32,148 bases of DNA, taken from contig JAITTG010000015.1 of the NCBI GenBank assembly GCA_031287095.1, positions 1 through 32,148 on the forward strand, given 5' to 3'. Source of the DNA: Candidatus Parendomicrobium reticulitermitis (GTDB lineage Bacteria; Elusimicrobiota; Endomicrobiia; Endomicrobiales; Endomicrobiaceae). The translations under genes were made by a program, and so were the position numbers. Below are positions 17,525 through 25,707 of the stretch, piece by piece; the stretch's first letter is position 1; the number at the start of each line of letters is the position of its first letter. The notes below the pieces were generated by a model that saw nothing but the letters and a program-made list of their open reading frames with translations, made no database searches and had not been told where the DNA came from.

Positions 17525-17554
17525 TATAATTGTGTCGGCAATGCCGATGCAATT
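17525..17554 (+). promoter_or_regulatory. -10 box and overlapping palindrome before icd
   Basis: TATAAT at 17525-17530 overlaps the start of a palindrome, 17528-17554, in which AATTGTGTCGGC pairs with GCCGATGCAATT around AAT (10 Watson-Crick and 2 G.U pairs). No good -35 box sits at the proper distance. The palindrome lies where transcription would begin, so it could be an operator or a 5' hairpin. Confidence 0.4.
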
Positions 17555-17576
17555 ATTTTCTTGAAAGGAGAACAAA

Positions 17577-18629
17577 ATGGCGCATAAAGTAACTTTAATC
17601 CCGGGCGATGGAACAGGACCAGAAATAACGGAAACAGTGGTTAATGTTTTGGAAGCGGCGGGTGTGAAAATTGATTGGGATATCGTCTATGCCGGCATTG
17701 ATATTATGGAAAAAGAAGGAACTCCTTTGCCGCCCAATGTTTTAGAATCTATCAAAAGAAATAAAGTCGCTTTAAAGGGACCTGTCACTACGCCGATAGG
17801 GACTGGCTTTCGTTCAGTCAATGTGGCTATAAGAAAAGAGTTGGATTTATTTGCTTGCGTGAGACCTTGCAAAACTTATCAAGGAGTAAAATCTAAATTT
17901 GACCATATAGATTTGGTAGTCGTTAGAGAAAATACGGAAGATTTATACGCAGGCGTGGAATATCCTCAAGACAGCGATGAAGCGCAACAAATCATCGCGC
18001 TTTCTAAAAACAAAATTCGCAAACATTCGGCAATATCAATAAAACCTATTTCCGCTTTTGCCAGCGAAAGAATTGTCCGATACGCTTTTGATTATGCCGT
18101 CAAACACAATAGACAAAAAGTTACTGCGGTATGCAAAGCCAATATAATGAAATATACTGACGGTCTTTTTTATGAGACGGCAAGAAAAGTCGCAAAAGAA
18201 TATGAAAGTAAAATCGAATACAATGAAAGACTGATAGACAATATGTGTATGCAGCTCGTCGCAAAACCGGAATTTTATGACATCATAGTTCTGCCCAATT
18301 TATACGGCGACATATTATCGGATTTGTGCGCGGGTCTTGTAGGAGGGTTGGGCATGGCGCCCGGCGCGAATATAGGAGACGGCATTGCTCTTTTTGAGCC
18401 TGCCCATGGCTCGTCGCCAAAATACAAAGGACAAAACAAAGTAAATCCATGCGCGATGTTATTATCGGCAAAACTAATGCTTGACTATCTCGGCGAGAGC
18501 GGCGCCTCTTTCAGACTAGAAAGAGCCATATCCTCAGTAATTTCGACTCACAAAAAAGTCACCTATGACTTAGGCGGCTACAGCGGCACAAGAGAAATGG
18601 GACAGGCAATAATAGAAAAGTTGAAATAA
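17577..18629 (+). CDS. icd: NAD-type isocitrate dehydrogenase (isocitrate/isopropylmalate dehydrogenase family)
   Basis: 350 residues. G-D-G-T-G-P-E is at 10-16; the substrate-binding residues Ser80, Asn82, Arg86, Arg96 and Arg117 lie in S-V-N-V-A-I-R-K and [15 protein letters not shown] and E-P-A-H-G-S are in the C-terminal half. The Ser/Asn pattern fits isocitrate rather than isopropylmalate, and the length and sequence resemble the mitochondrial-type NAD enzyme more than the long NADP enzyme of E. coli. It makes 2-oxoglutarate, here probably for glutamate synthesis. GAAAGGAG lies before the ATG. Its stop codon overlaps the start of the next gene (TAATG). Confidence 0.9.
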   Translation: MAHKVTLIPGDGTGPEITETVVNVLEAAGVKIDWDIVYAGIDIMEKEGTPLPPNVLESIKRNKVALKGPVTTPIGTGFRSVNVAIRKELDLFACVRPCKTYQGVKSKFDHIDLVVVRENTEDLYAGVEYPQDSDEAQQIIALSKNKIRKHSAISIKPISAFASERIVRYAFDYAVKHNRQKVTAVCKANIMKYTDGLFYETARKVAKEYESKIEYNERLIDNMCMQLVAKPEFYDIIVLPNLYGDILSDLCAGLVGGLGMAPGANIGDGIALFEPAHGSSPKYKGQNKVNPCAMLLSAKLMLDYLGESGASFRLERAISSVISTHKKVTYDLGGYSGTREMGQAIIEKLK

Positions 18630-19213
18630 TGAAACAATTGAAAAAAGATATTTACTCTGTTAAATCTATTTATCAAAATTTGTTGAAAATTTTGCCTTCT
18701 TTCGATGTCACGGACAAGAAAGTTCTCCCATATGGGTTAAAGTCTCATACAAGGTCTGTCAGTTGGCTTGTAGAACAGGTAATTACTCAACAAACAAAAT
18801 TTAATAAAGACAAATTAGGTTTAGATGAAGTTGATTTTGATATGCCCGATACTTGTCTGCATGACTGTGCGGTTAAAATTGGAAATAAAAATTATTATAT
18901 AAATGTCAAAATTCATAATTTGGATGGAAAAGAAAATAAAAATGATATTGCCGCCGTAGAAAAATTATATATGCAATATAGTTGCAATCCAGATTACAAT
19001 GTTATTTACGCTTGTTTTGGAATATATTTTGAAGGTATTAAAATTGTTTTTGACAGAGAATACCTTTCTGTTTTTTCAGCGCAATTTTTGCCGATTTATG
19101 TAAATCCGAGGAATGATAAAATCCAAGCGTTTTACAATCATAAACCCGAATATAGAACGAGAAAGGAGTTTTTGGAGATATTAAAGAAAAATTCAAATAG
19201 CATTCAATTGTGA
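18629..19213 (+). CDS. Putative type II restriction endonuclease
   Basis: 194 residues with no clear family match for me. It is placed directly before a DNA methyltransferase. It has a candidate PD-(D/E)XK-like core: H-D at 78-79, then a strand Y-I-N-V-K-I-H-N (90-97) in which N-x-K (92-94) could stand for the (D/E)xK. The N-terminal H-T-R-S-V-S-W-L-V-E-Q-V (40-51) also looks like that of restriction enzymes. The start codon overlaps the icd stop by one base and lacks a good Shine-Dalgarno, so it is probably translated by coupling to icd. The role as nuclease is inferred from neighbour and motif only. Confidence 0.6.
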   Translation: MKQLKKDIYSVKSIYQNLLKILPSFDVTDKKVLPYGLKSHTRSVSWLVEQVITQQTKFNKDKLGLDEVDFDMPDTCLHDCAVKIGNKNYYINVKIHNLDGKENKNDIAAVEKLYMQYSCNPDYNVIYACFGIYFEGIKIVFDREYLSVFSAQFLPIYVNPRNDKIQAFYNHKPEYRTRKEFLEILKKNSNSIQL

Positions 19214-19220
19214 GGTTGTA

Positions 19221-20024
19221 ATGGAATTTATAAATCATATTTTTAACGAGGATGTTTTATCTGGTATAGATAAAATATCGGACAATAGTTTGGATTTAAT
19301 TATTGCCGACCCGCCTTATTGTCTCGGCAAGGATTATGGCAATGATTCCGATAAAATGGAGCCTAATAAATATCTTAAATGGTCATATCAATGGATTGAC
19401 TCAGTGTTGCCCAAACTAAAAGATACGGGGAGTTTATATATTTTTCTCACTTGGCGTTATAGTCCTGAAATTTTTTCGCATATTAAAACTAAAATGAAAA
19501 TGATAAATGAGATTATTTGGGATAGAAGGGTTCCTAGTATGGGCGGCAGCACAAGGTCTTTTTCTTCTGTTCACGACACAATTGGCTTTTTTGTGAAATC
19601 TAAAAACTACTATTTTGATTTGGATTCAATTCGTATTCCCTATGATGAGGAGACTAAAAAAGCGCGGACTCGTTCAATTTTTGTGGGCAAAAAATGGTTG
19701 GAAGTTGGTTATAACCCAAAGGATTTATGGTCTGTATCAAGACTTCACAAACAAGACCCCGAGAGGCAGGAACATCCAACGCAAAAGCCTTTAGAAATAA
19801 TAGATAGAATGATTTTAGCGAGTTCTCCAAAAAAAGGATTTGTTTTAGACCCTTTTATGGGTAGCGGCACAACGGCGCTTTCTTGCATTAAAAATGATAG
19901 AGACTATATAGGGTTTGAATTAAACATTGATTATTGTAAATTGATAAAAACAAGAATTGATAATTTCAAAATTATGCAAGACGATTTGAAAAGCCAACAA
20001 GTATTAAATCTGGAAGTTTCTTAG
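19221..20024 (+). CDS. Site-specific DNA methyltransferase (N4/N6, beta-type order)
   Basis: 267 residues. The catalytic motif D-P-P-Y (30-33) comes first and the S-adenosylmethionine motif D-P-F-M-G-S-G-T-T (210-218) last, preceded by H-P-T-Q-K-P (185-190); this order marks the beta class of amino-methyltransferases. It methylates adenine-N6 or cytosine-N4 at a specific site, protecting against the nuclease encoded just upstream (7-bp gap). GAGG lies upstream of the ATG. The pair makes a compact type II restriction-modification unit behind icd. Recognition sequence unknown. Confidence 0.9.
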   Translation: MEFINHIFNEDVLSGIDKISDNSLDLIIADPPYCLGKDYGNDSDKMEPNKYLKWSYQWIDSVLPKLKDTGSLYIFLTWRYSPEIFSHIKTKMKMINEIIWDRRVPSMGGSTRSFSSVHDTIGFFVKSKNYYFDLDSIRIPYDEETKKARTRSIFVGKKWLEVGYNPKDLWSVSRLHKQDPERQEHPTQKPLEIIDRMILASSPKKGFVLDPFMGSGTTALSCIKNDRDYIGFELNIDYCKLIKTRIDNFKIMQDDLKSQQVLNLEVS

Positions 20025-20050
20025 ATTTGATTATAAATAAGGAGGAATAA

Positions 20051-20533
20051 ATGAATAATAAATTTAAAAAAAGTTTAATTGCGTATTACTCTTTTAGCGG
20101 GAACACAGCCATAATGGCTGAAAAGATAAAAGAGATTGTCGACGGCGATTTGTTTGAGATTAAGCATTTAAAAAAGCCTTCTTTGCTTAGCCTTTATATC
20201 AATGCGGGCAAAAAGAAATTTTTTAATGTCAAAGCAAAAATAGATTTGGACCCTCTGCCTGACATTTCTGCTTATGACTCAATTTTTATCGGCGCGCCCG
20301 TTTATGCTTGGACTATACCCGATATTCTTGCCTCTTTCTTAAGTTCTAATGATTTTAAAGGCAAAAAAACGATTTCTTTCGCTACCTATGGCGGCGGCGC
20401 AGGTAAGTTTTTTGATGATTTTAAAAAGACTATCAAAAATGCCTCTGTTATAGATGGGATTGCTATTAAGAATGTTAAAGCGTCTGATTTTGCTCAAAAA
20501 ATAAATCTATGGCTTGAAAGCATAGATGTCTAA
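20051..20533 (+). CDS. Flavodoxin family protein
   Basis: 160 residues with the flavodoxin fold. The FMN phosphate loop Y-Y-S-F-S-G-N-T is at 12-19, G-A-P-V-Y-A-W-T (about 81-88) forms the isoalloxazine region and T-Y-G-G-G-A-G (about 112-118) the third loop. It probably carries electrons or reduces a quinone or other small molecule in the cytoplasm. AAGGAGG lies upstream of the ATG. It sits between the restriction-modification pair and ackA in the same direction, with 26 bp before it. Confidence 0.85.
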   Translation: MNNKFKKSLIAYYSFSGNTAIMAEKIKEIVDGDLFEIKHLKKPSLLSLYINAGKKKFFNVKAKIDLDPLPDISAYDSIFIGAPVYAWTIPDILASFLSSNDFKGKKTISFATYGGGAGKFFDDFKKTIKNASVIDGIAIKNVKASDFAQKINLWLESIDV

Positions 20534-20568
20534 ATAAAAAATGGGCGCTAAAGTCAATCGCTACAACC

Positions 20569-20628
20569 AAACCCTGAAAGGGTTTAATGTCGTTAATAAC
20601 CCCGTATTGCCTGCAAGGCTATGCGGGG
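20569..20628. repeat. Paired palindromes upstream of ackA
   Basis: AAACCCTGAAAGGGTTT (20569-20585) and a hairpin CCCCGTATTGCC / GGCTATGCGGGG (20600-20628) lie immediately before the ackA ribosome site (AAAAAAGGAGAT). There is no T-run, so this is not an ordinary terminator. It resembles dispersed paired palindromes common in bacterial intergenic DNA. Confidence 0.55.
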
Positions 20629-20645
20629 AAAAAAGGAGATAAAAA

Positions 20646-21851
20646 ATGAAAAGTTTAGTTGTTAATTGCGGGTCATCGTCGGTAAAATACGCTTTGTTTG
20701 ATATGGAAGGGGAAAAGAAAATCGCTTGGGGTCTTATTGAGTGTATCGGGTTAAAAGAAGGTTTTTATTCAAGACAGACTGATAAAACTCCAAAGATAAA
20801 AGACGCTCTTGAAATCAAAAATCACACTCAGGCTCTTGAACTTATCATCAATGATTTGTTAGACAAAAAAACGGGCAGTATTTCCGATGTAAAAGAAATC
20901 GCAGTAATAGGGCATAGAATAGTTCATGGCGGTAATGTTTTTTCAGAACCTGTTATATCGGACGAAAATTCTAAAGAAGGTTTGAGAAAATGTTTTGATA
21001 TAGCCCCGTTGCACAATCCCAGTAATTACGAAGGCGTTTTAGCGGCGGAAAAAATGCTGCCCGGCGTTCCCTCGGTTTTTGTTTTTGACACAGCATTTCA
21101 TCAAACCATGCCGGATTATGCTTATATGTATGCCTTACCTTATCAATATTATGAAAAACATCATATAAGAAGATATGGATTTCACGGCACTTCTCACAAA
21201 TATGTATCTCAAAGAGCGGCGGAAATGTTGAAGAAATCCGCAAAAGAAATAAAAATCATCACCGCCCACCTCGGCAATGGCAGCAGTCTTACGGCGGTTA
21301 AAAATGGAAAAGTGATAGACACCTCGCTTGGTTTTACGCCTTTGCCGGGAATAGTGATGGGATCAAGAAGCGGAGATTTTGACCCTGCTATAATCCCATT
21401 TTTGATGGGTATATATCCAGAGTTAAAAGAACCCAACGCATTAAGCGATATGTTAAATAAAAAAAGCGGCTTATTGGGCATAGCGGATTCTTCAGATATG
21501 CGCGGGATAATTGAAGCAAAGAGCAAAGGCGATAAAAAGTCTGAACTTGCTTTTAAAATGCTTTGTTATAGCGTCAAAAAATATATAGGCGCATACTTTG
21601 CCGCATTAAACGGCATAGACGCATTAATTTTTACAGCCGGCATAGGCGAAAATTCCGCTCCTGTCAGGGAAGAAATTTGTAAAGGGTTAGAAGCATTAGG
21701 CATAGAGATAGATTTAGCCCAAAATCAACGCTCAGGCGATGAGAGATTTATCTCATCTGCGAATTCAAAAGTGAAAATAATGGTAATTCCGACAAATGAG
21801 GAATTGATGATAGCCCGCGAAGCGGTAAAAACGCTGTCAAATAAAAAATAA
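20646..21851 (+). CDS. ackA: Acetate kinase
   Basis: 401 residues, the usual length. N-C-G-S-S-S-V-K (7-14), [33 protein letters not shown] and the C-terminal F-T-A-G-I-G-E-N-S are the standard acetate kinase blocks. The enzyme forms ATP and acetate from acetyl phosphate, pointing to fermentative energy gain. GGAG with good spacing precedes the ATG and a terminator follows 39 bp after the stop. No pta gene is in the window. Confidence 0.97.
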   Translation: MKSLVVNCGSSSVKYALFDMEGEKKIAWGLIECIGLKEGFYSRQTDKTPKIKDALEIKNHTQALELIINDLLDKKTGSISDVKEIAVIGHRIVHGGNVFSEPVISDENSKEGLRKCFDIAPLHNPSNYEGVLAAEKMLPGVPSVFVFDTAFHQTMPDYAYMYALPYQYYEKHHIRRYGFHGTSHKYVSQRAAEMLKKSAKEIKIITAHLGNGSSLTAVKNGKVIDTSLGFTPLPGIVMGSRSGDFDPAIIPFLMGIYPELKEPNALSDMLNKKSGLLGIADSSDMRGIIEAKSKGDKKSELAFKMLCYSVKKYIGAYFAALNGIDALIFTAGIGENSAPVREEICKGLEALGIEIDLAQNQRSGDERFISSANSKVKIMVIPTNEELMIAREAVKTLSNKK

Positions 21852-21890
21852 AAAACAACAATAATTATAAGGCAAAGACAAGGTAAAAAA

Positions 21891-21925
21891 CCGCCGTTCA
21901 TGCTTTTATGAACGGCGGCTTTTTC
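21891..21925 (+). terminator. Rho-independent terminator of ackA
   Basis: An 11-bp perfect stem, CCGCCGTTCAT (21891-21901) and ATGAACGGCGG (21908-21918), a six-base loop and CTTTTTC. A-rich sequence on the left could let it act weakly on the other strand. Confidence 0.9.
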
Positions 21926-21949
21926 ATTTTGTAATTGTTTAAGAAATAC

Positions 21950-21995
21950 CATCTCTCTTTGCGTAATTTGCAAGAAGCCGTTGTTGTTGCGCGCT
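21950..21995. repeat. Partial MITE-like end
   Basis: CTTTGCGTAATTTGCAAGAA followed by GCCGTTGTTGTTGCG matches the terminal arm of the elements at 1862-2247 and 16930-17122. Only one arm is present. It lies directly upstream of the -35 box of the repressor gene. Confidence 0.55.
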
Positions 21996-22001
21996 TATTG
22001 C

Positions 22002-22030
22002 TTGACAATCAAAAAACAAAATGTTATATA
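22002..22030 (+). promoter_or_regulatory. Promoter of the DtxR-family repressor gene
   Basis: TTGACA (22002-22007), a 17-nt spacer and TATATA (22025-22030), a near-consensus sigma70 promoter. The expected start is near 22037, inside or just before a TTAGT..ACTAA inverted repeat. Confidence 0.75.
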
Positions 22031-22042
22031 AAACTAACTTTT

Positions 22043-22060
22043 TTAGTATATACAAACTAA
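22043..22060. promoter_or_regulatory. Candidate repressor operator upstream of dtxR-like gene
   Basis: TTAGTATATACAAACTAA, an imperfect palindrome (7 of 9 positions paired) with the same TTAGT and ACTAA ends as the perfect palindrome before feoA. A further AAACTAAC is at 22031-22038. The position just after the expected transcription start suits autorepression. Confidence 0.5.
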
Positions 22061-22072
22061 ATGGAGGCAAAG

Positions 22073-22528
22073 GTGGTTAATAAACATATTTTTGGACAAA
22101 ATTTAAGTCCAGCTTTGGAAGATTATCTTGAAGCAATTTCTGCTCTTAAAAGGGAAAAGAAATATGCGAGAGTCGGAGATATAGCAAGAACTCTCAATGT
22201 GAAAAGTTCCAGCGCTAATACCGCTATCAATCAACTCGCAGAAGACGGTCTTGCCATTCATGAGCGTTATGGCTATGTTGATTTGACAGACCAAGGCGAA
22301 GAAATAGCCCAAAAAGTGCAAAAAAAACACGATATATTATATATGTTTCTCAATGATATGCTTTTTGTAGAACCTCAAACCGCTGTCAAAGAGGCTTGCT
22401 CTATTGAGCATTCCATCAGTTCTGAAACAATACATAAATTAGAAAGACTGTATATATTATTGAAGAAACATTTTTTAACTCAAAAAGAAGATACGGATAG
22501 ATTAAAAGAATATCTGAATAAGGTCTAA
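22073..22528 (+). CDS. DtxR/MntR-family metal-dependent transcriptional repressor
   Basis: 151 residues: an N-terminal winged helix (about 10-75) beginning with L-E-D-Y-L-E-A-I, then the dimerisation and metal-binding domain. Candidate ligands are His86 and the A-C-S-I-E-H motif (108-113) with Cys109, Glu112 and His113. Cys at that place is DtxR-like and suggests iron rather than manganese sensing. There is no C-terminal SH3 domain, so it is of the short type. GTG at 22073 is chosen because GGAGG lies five bases before it; an ATG four codons upstream contains that site and has none of its own. It leads the feo genes and probably represses them and itself when Fe(II) is sufficient. Confidence 0.88.
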   Translation: MVNKHIFGQNLSPALEDYLEAISALKREKKYARVGDIARTLNVKSSSANTAINQLAEDGLAIHERYGYVDLTDQGEEIAQKVQKKHDILYMFLNDMLFVEPQTAVKEACSIEHSISSETIHKLERLYILLKKHFLTQKEDTDRLKEYLNKV

Positions 22529-22546
22529 ATTTTTTTGCATTCAATA

Positions 22547-22573
22547 GTTAGTTTAAACTAACATAGTTATAAT
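22547..22573 (+). promoter_or_regulatory. feo operator (perfect 16-bp palindrome) abutting a -10 box
   Basis: GTTAGTTTAAACTAAC (22547-22562) is a perfect palindrome, followed by TATAAT at 22568-22573. The palindrome covers the space between -35 and -10, so a bound repressor would block the polymerase. Its TTAG..CTAA ends resemble DtxR/IdeR iron-box sequences. The -35 box itself is poor. Confidence 0.7.
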
Positions 22574-22595
22574 GAACTACAAAACAGGAGGTTTT

Positions 22596-22835
22596 ATGTC
22601 GCAAATTAAAAAACTCAGCGAATTAAAAATTGGGGATACTGGAAAAGTCAAAAATATTTCCTCGCAAGCGGGCTTACTCAAAAAGAGGCTTTTGGATATG
22701 GGTTGTGTGGCGGGAACTGTTCTTGTTGTTAAAAAACTCGCTCCTTTGGGCGACCCCATAGAGATTGCGGTTAAAAACTACAGTTTGACTATCAGAAAAA
22801 ATGAAGCAGATTGTATTGAGATGGAGGTTCAATAA
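22596..22835 (+). CDS. feoA: Ferrous iron transport protein A
   Basis: 79 residues forming one FeoA SH3-like domain, with the typical R-L-L-D-M-G-C-V-A-G-T (31-41) and an L-A-P-L-G-D-P-I-E (48-56) turn. FeoA is a small cytoplasmic partner of the FeoB channel. The ATG at 22596 has AGGAGG four bases before it; an ATG at 22572 would read through that site. It follows the palindromic operator and overlaps the second FeoA-like gene by one base. Confidence 0.9.
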   Translation: MSQIKKLSELKIGDTGKVKNISSQAGLLKKRLLDMGCVAGTVLVVKKLAPLGDPIEIAVKNYSLTIRKNEADCIEMEVQ

Positions 22836-23194
22836 TGTTTCATAAATTCTTTATGAAAAAAATCAGAAAGAAACTTGGAGTAGAGTATAAATTGCGCCGT
22901 CATTTTGGAAAAGACGCGCATCATCATCATCCGCATATACATAAACATTATAATCCCGACAAACCGCTTATAAGTTTAAGCGTGGCGCAAAGAGGCGAAT
23001 ATGAGTTTATCACAACTTTATGCGATCATGAAATGGAACATAGACTTATGGAAATGGGTTTTATTCCCCAAACCAAAATCAAAGTGATAGAAAACCCGGA
23101 TTCAAGCGGCGCGGTATTTATAGAAATCAAAGGCTCAAAATTAGCTCTAAATTCTAAAATAGCAAATGATATTTTAGTAACTGCAATTATATAG
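22835..23194 (+). CDS. FeoA-domain protein with His-rich N-terminal extension
   Basis: 119 residues. The first 40 are basic and then His-rich, with seven His between 29 and 38 (four in a row, then alternating). Residues about 46-119 form a FeoA/SH3-like domain with H-R-L-M-E-M-G-F-I-P-Q-T (69-80). The His cluster could hold or hand over Fe(II), or another metal, to FeoB; that is inference. It starts within the stop codon of feoA (TAATG), so translation is coupled. Two FeoA proteins next to one FeoB occur in other bacteria; the His extension is the unusual part. Confidence 0.82.
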   Translation: MFHKFFMKKIRKKLGVEYKLRRHFGKDAHHHHPHIHKHYNPDKPLISLSVAQRGEYEFITTLCDHEMEHRLMEMGFIPQTKIKVIENPDSSGAVFIEIKGSKLALNSKIANDILVTAII

Positions 23195-23278
23195 TAGGGG
23201 CGCTCATCGCGTCATTGCCTATAGTCTTTGTAGGGAAAGCAAATTGAAAAATGAATAGGGATAGAAATTTTTAATAAA

Positions 23279-23404
23279 AATGGATTCCCGATAGAAACCT
23301 TCGGGAATGACGAACGAGTCAATGGATTCCCGATGTAAACCTTCGGGAATGACTAATGAATCAATAAATTCCTGATAGAAACTTTTGGGAATGGCGAAAG
23401 AGTT
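23279..23404. repeat. Three tandem 42-bp repeats between feoA2 and feoB
   Basis: Units begin at 23279, 23321 and 23363, exactly 42 bp apart. Each holds an inverted pair such as ATTCCCGA..TCGGGAAT around a GAAAC or similar centre, then GAC-AA-GA-TC-like spacer. The third unit has diverged. Related single copies lie near 158, 5557 and 30205. The repeats stand inside the presumed feo transcript. Confidence 0.85.
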
Positions 23405-23433
23405 TCGGCATTCGGGAACAAAAGGAAAAAACA

Positions 23434-25536
23434 ATGAAAAAAATCACAGTAGCATTAGCGGGAAATCCAAATTGCGGTAAAAGCACTATTTTTAACGCTT
23501 TGACGGGTTCAAATCAGCATGTCGGAAATTATCCCGGCGTCACAGTAGAAAAAAAGAGCGGCAAAAAAATCCATAAAGACTATGACATAACCATAGTTGA
23601 TTTGCCCGGAACTTACAGCCTCTCGGCTTATTCAGACGATGAAGTCGTCGCAAGAGATTTTATTATCAAAGACAAGCCTGATATTGTAGTTCATGTTGTC
23701 GACGCTTCAAACCTTGAAAGAAATCTCTATCTTTTTACGCAAATCAGAGAGATTGACGCGCCTGTTCTTATTGCGCTTAATATGGTTGATATTTTAGAAA
23801 GCAAAGGACAAAAAATTGATATTGACGAGATTGAAAGAATGCTCGGCGTTTCCGTTATAAGCGTTGTCGGAAATAAGGCAAAAGGCATAGACAATTTACT
23901 TAACCGCATTATAGAAGATTACGAGAGGCATAAAAGCGAAAAAGGCGTCATTGACCACAAGCCCGCATCTGTGGATTACGGCGACGATATAAAAAATGAA
24001 ATCGTCATTCTTGAAAGCCTGATAGAAAAAGAAAGCGCCTTGTCAAATCTGCCTAAAAGTTGGCTTGCCGTAAAATTGTTGGACAATGACGCGCTTGCGG
24101 CAAAAAATATTGAGAAATCTGAAAATGCCGACAAAATTTTAAAACAGGCTGAGAAAAGCCGCGCTCATATTCAAGAGCATTTTAATGAAACTCCTGAAAG
24201 TAAAATAGCGGAATATAGATACGGTTTTACAAACGCTGTGGCAAAAAGCGTCATAAAAGAATTGAAAAATAAAAAGAAAGATTGGACGCCTCTTATAGAC
24301 AAATTTGCTTTGAGCAGAGCTTTAGGCATACCGATTTTTGCCGCCGTGATGCTGTTGATTTTTTCATTTACTTTTACGCTTTCGACGCCGGTGGTAAAAT
24401 TATTTGAAACTTTTTTCGCTTGGTTTGGAGATTTTGCAAGTTCCGTTCTGCCTGAGAGTCCGATTCAATCCCTTCTTGTCGACGGTATAATAGGCGGAGT
24501 CGGCGGGGTTTTGAGTTTCTTTCCTCTTGTTCTATTTATGTTTTTTGCTATCGCTTTTTTTGAAGATTCGGGTTATATGGCAAGAGCCGCTTTTGTTATG
24601 GACAAGATAATGAGCAGATTCGGTCTTCACGGAAAATCATTTTTGCCTATGATGATTTCTACAAACGGCTGCGCCGTGCCGGGCATTATGGCGACGAGAA
24701 CGCTTGATTCTAAAAGGGACAGACTCATCACAATGTTTGTCGCTCCCTTTATGATATGCGGAGCAAAACTTCCGATTTTTGCTTTATTTATCGGCGCATT
24801 TTTTGCTCAAAATCAAAGAACGGCTGTGATGTTTTTGATGTATGTTTTAAGCATAATCATCGCTTTAAGCGCCGCAAAATTTTTAAGCAAAACAGTTTTA
24901 AAAGGCGAGCCGGCTCATTTCGTTATGGAATTGCCGCCTTATCATATACCGACGCTAAAAGGGCTTTTGCTAAAAATGTGGGAAAGAGGCTGGATATATA
25001 TAAAGAAAGCTGGGACAATAATAGTTTTGCTTACAATAATTATTTGGGCGGGCTTTAAATATCCGCAAACGCCTATAAATCCAGATTTGTCAGAAGAAGA
25101 GAACGCCGTAGTGCAAATGGAAAACAGCGTTCTGGGCAGACTTGGACAAGTCCTTGCTCCGATAGTAAAACCCATAGGTATGGACGGCAATCGTTCAATA
25201 GCCTTAATCGCAGGTCTTGCCGCAAAAGAAGTTGTTGTAAGCACGCTCGGCACAATATATTCTTTGGGCGAGGTTGATACGGAAAATGATGAATCCACAG
25301 CGCCGTTAAGAGAAAAAATAGCCGCAGACTCAGGCTGGTCTCCCCTTAAAGCATTGGCATTTTTAATTTTCTGTATGATTTATCCGCCATGTATAGCGGC
25401 GCTGGCGGTATTTTTTAAAGAGACAGGCTCAAAAGTCAAATGGCTTGTTCTAATGTTTATGGGCAATACGGCGTTCGCATGGCTTGCCGCATTTTTAATT
25501 TTTCAAGTAGGAACATTTTTAAAATTGGGGGTATAA
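23434..25536 (+). CDS. feoB: Ferrous iron transport protein B
   Basis: 700 residues. The N-terminal G domain has G-N-P-N-C-G-K-S (10-17), the switch G-V-T-V-E (35-39), D-L-P-G (56-59) and N-M-V-D (116-119), followed by a GDI-like helical region and the C-terminal membrane part with two Gate-type regions containing the conserved Cys (N-G-C-A-V-P-G and Y-P-P-C-I-A-A). It transports Fe(II) across the inner membrane, used mainly under anoxic conditions. AAAGGA precedes the ATG. The 239-bp gap from feoA2 holds tandem repeats. The Cys-rich peptide gene follows one base after the stop codon. Confidence 0.97.
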   Translation: MKKITVALAGNPNCGKSTIFNALTGSNQHVGNYPGVTVEKKSGKKIHKDYDITIVDLPGTYSLSAYSDDEVVARDFIIKDKPDIVVHVVDASNLERNLYLFTQIREIDAPVLIALNMVDILESKGQKIDIDEIERMLGVSVISVVGNKAKGIDNLLNRIIEDYERHKSEKGVIDHKPASVDYGDDIKNEIVILESLIEKESALSNLPKSWLAVKLLDNDALAAKNIEKSENADKILKQAEKSRAHIQEHFNETPESKIAEYRYGFTNAVAKSVIKELKNKKKDWTPLIDKFALSRALGIPIFAAVMLLIFSFTFTLSTPVVKLFETFFAWFGDFASSVLPESPIQSLLVDGIIGGVGGVLSFFPLVLFMFFAIAFFEDSGYMARAAFVMDKIMSRFGLHGKSFLPMMISTNGCAVPGIMATRTLDSKRDRLITMFVAPFMICGAKLPIFALFIGAFFAQNQRTAVMFLMYVLSIIIALSAAKFLSKTVLKGEPAHFVMELPPYHIPTLKGLLLKMWERGWIYIKKAGTIIVLLTIIIWAGFKYPQTPINPDLSEEENAVVQMENSVLGRLGQVLAPIVKPIGMDGNRSIALIAGLAAKEVVVSTLGTIYSLGEVDTENDESTAPLREKIAADSGWSPLKALAFLIFCMIYPPCIAALAVFFKETGSKVKWLVLMFMGNTAFAWLAAFLIFQVGTFLKLGV

Positions 25537-25537
25537 A

Positions 25538-25690
25538 ATGATTCAAAATATAATAATCGCAATAATAGCGTTAGGCGCAATAATTTTAGCAATAAGGCAT
25601 TTCAAAAAAGGTAAATGCTCTTGTTGCGGCGGATCAGATGATAAAAAGAAAATGTCCGCTTGCAAGTTATGCGATAAAGAAAACAAATAA
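25538..25690 (+). CDS. FeoB-associated Cys-rich membrane peptide
   Basis: 50 residues: one membrane helix (about 4-19), then a basic and Cys-rich tail with C-S-C-C-G-G (27-32) and C-K-L-C (42-45). This size and layout match the small FeoB-associated Cys-rich proteins that follow feoB in many anaerobes and may bind iron or an Fe-S cluster. GGGGG lies six bases before the ATG, which begins one base after the feoB stop codon. Confidence 0.85.
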   Translation: MIQNIIIAIIALGAIILAIRHFKKGKCSCCGGSDDKKKMSACKLCDKENK

Positions 25691-25707
25691 AATAAAAAGG
25701 AGGCGGT

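Noticed and set aside
22061-22075. ATG 22061 as start of the DtxR-like gene
   Set aside because: No Shine-Dalgarno before it, whereas it contains the GGAGG that suits the GTG at 22073.
23219-23434. 71-codon minus-strand ORF with a 14-residue peptide repeat
   Set aside because: The peptide repeat is only the translation of the 42-bp tandem DNA repeat.
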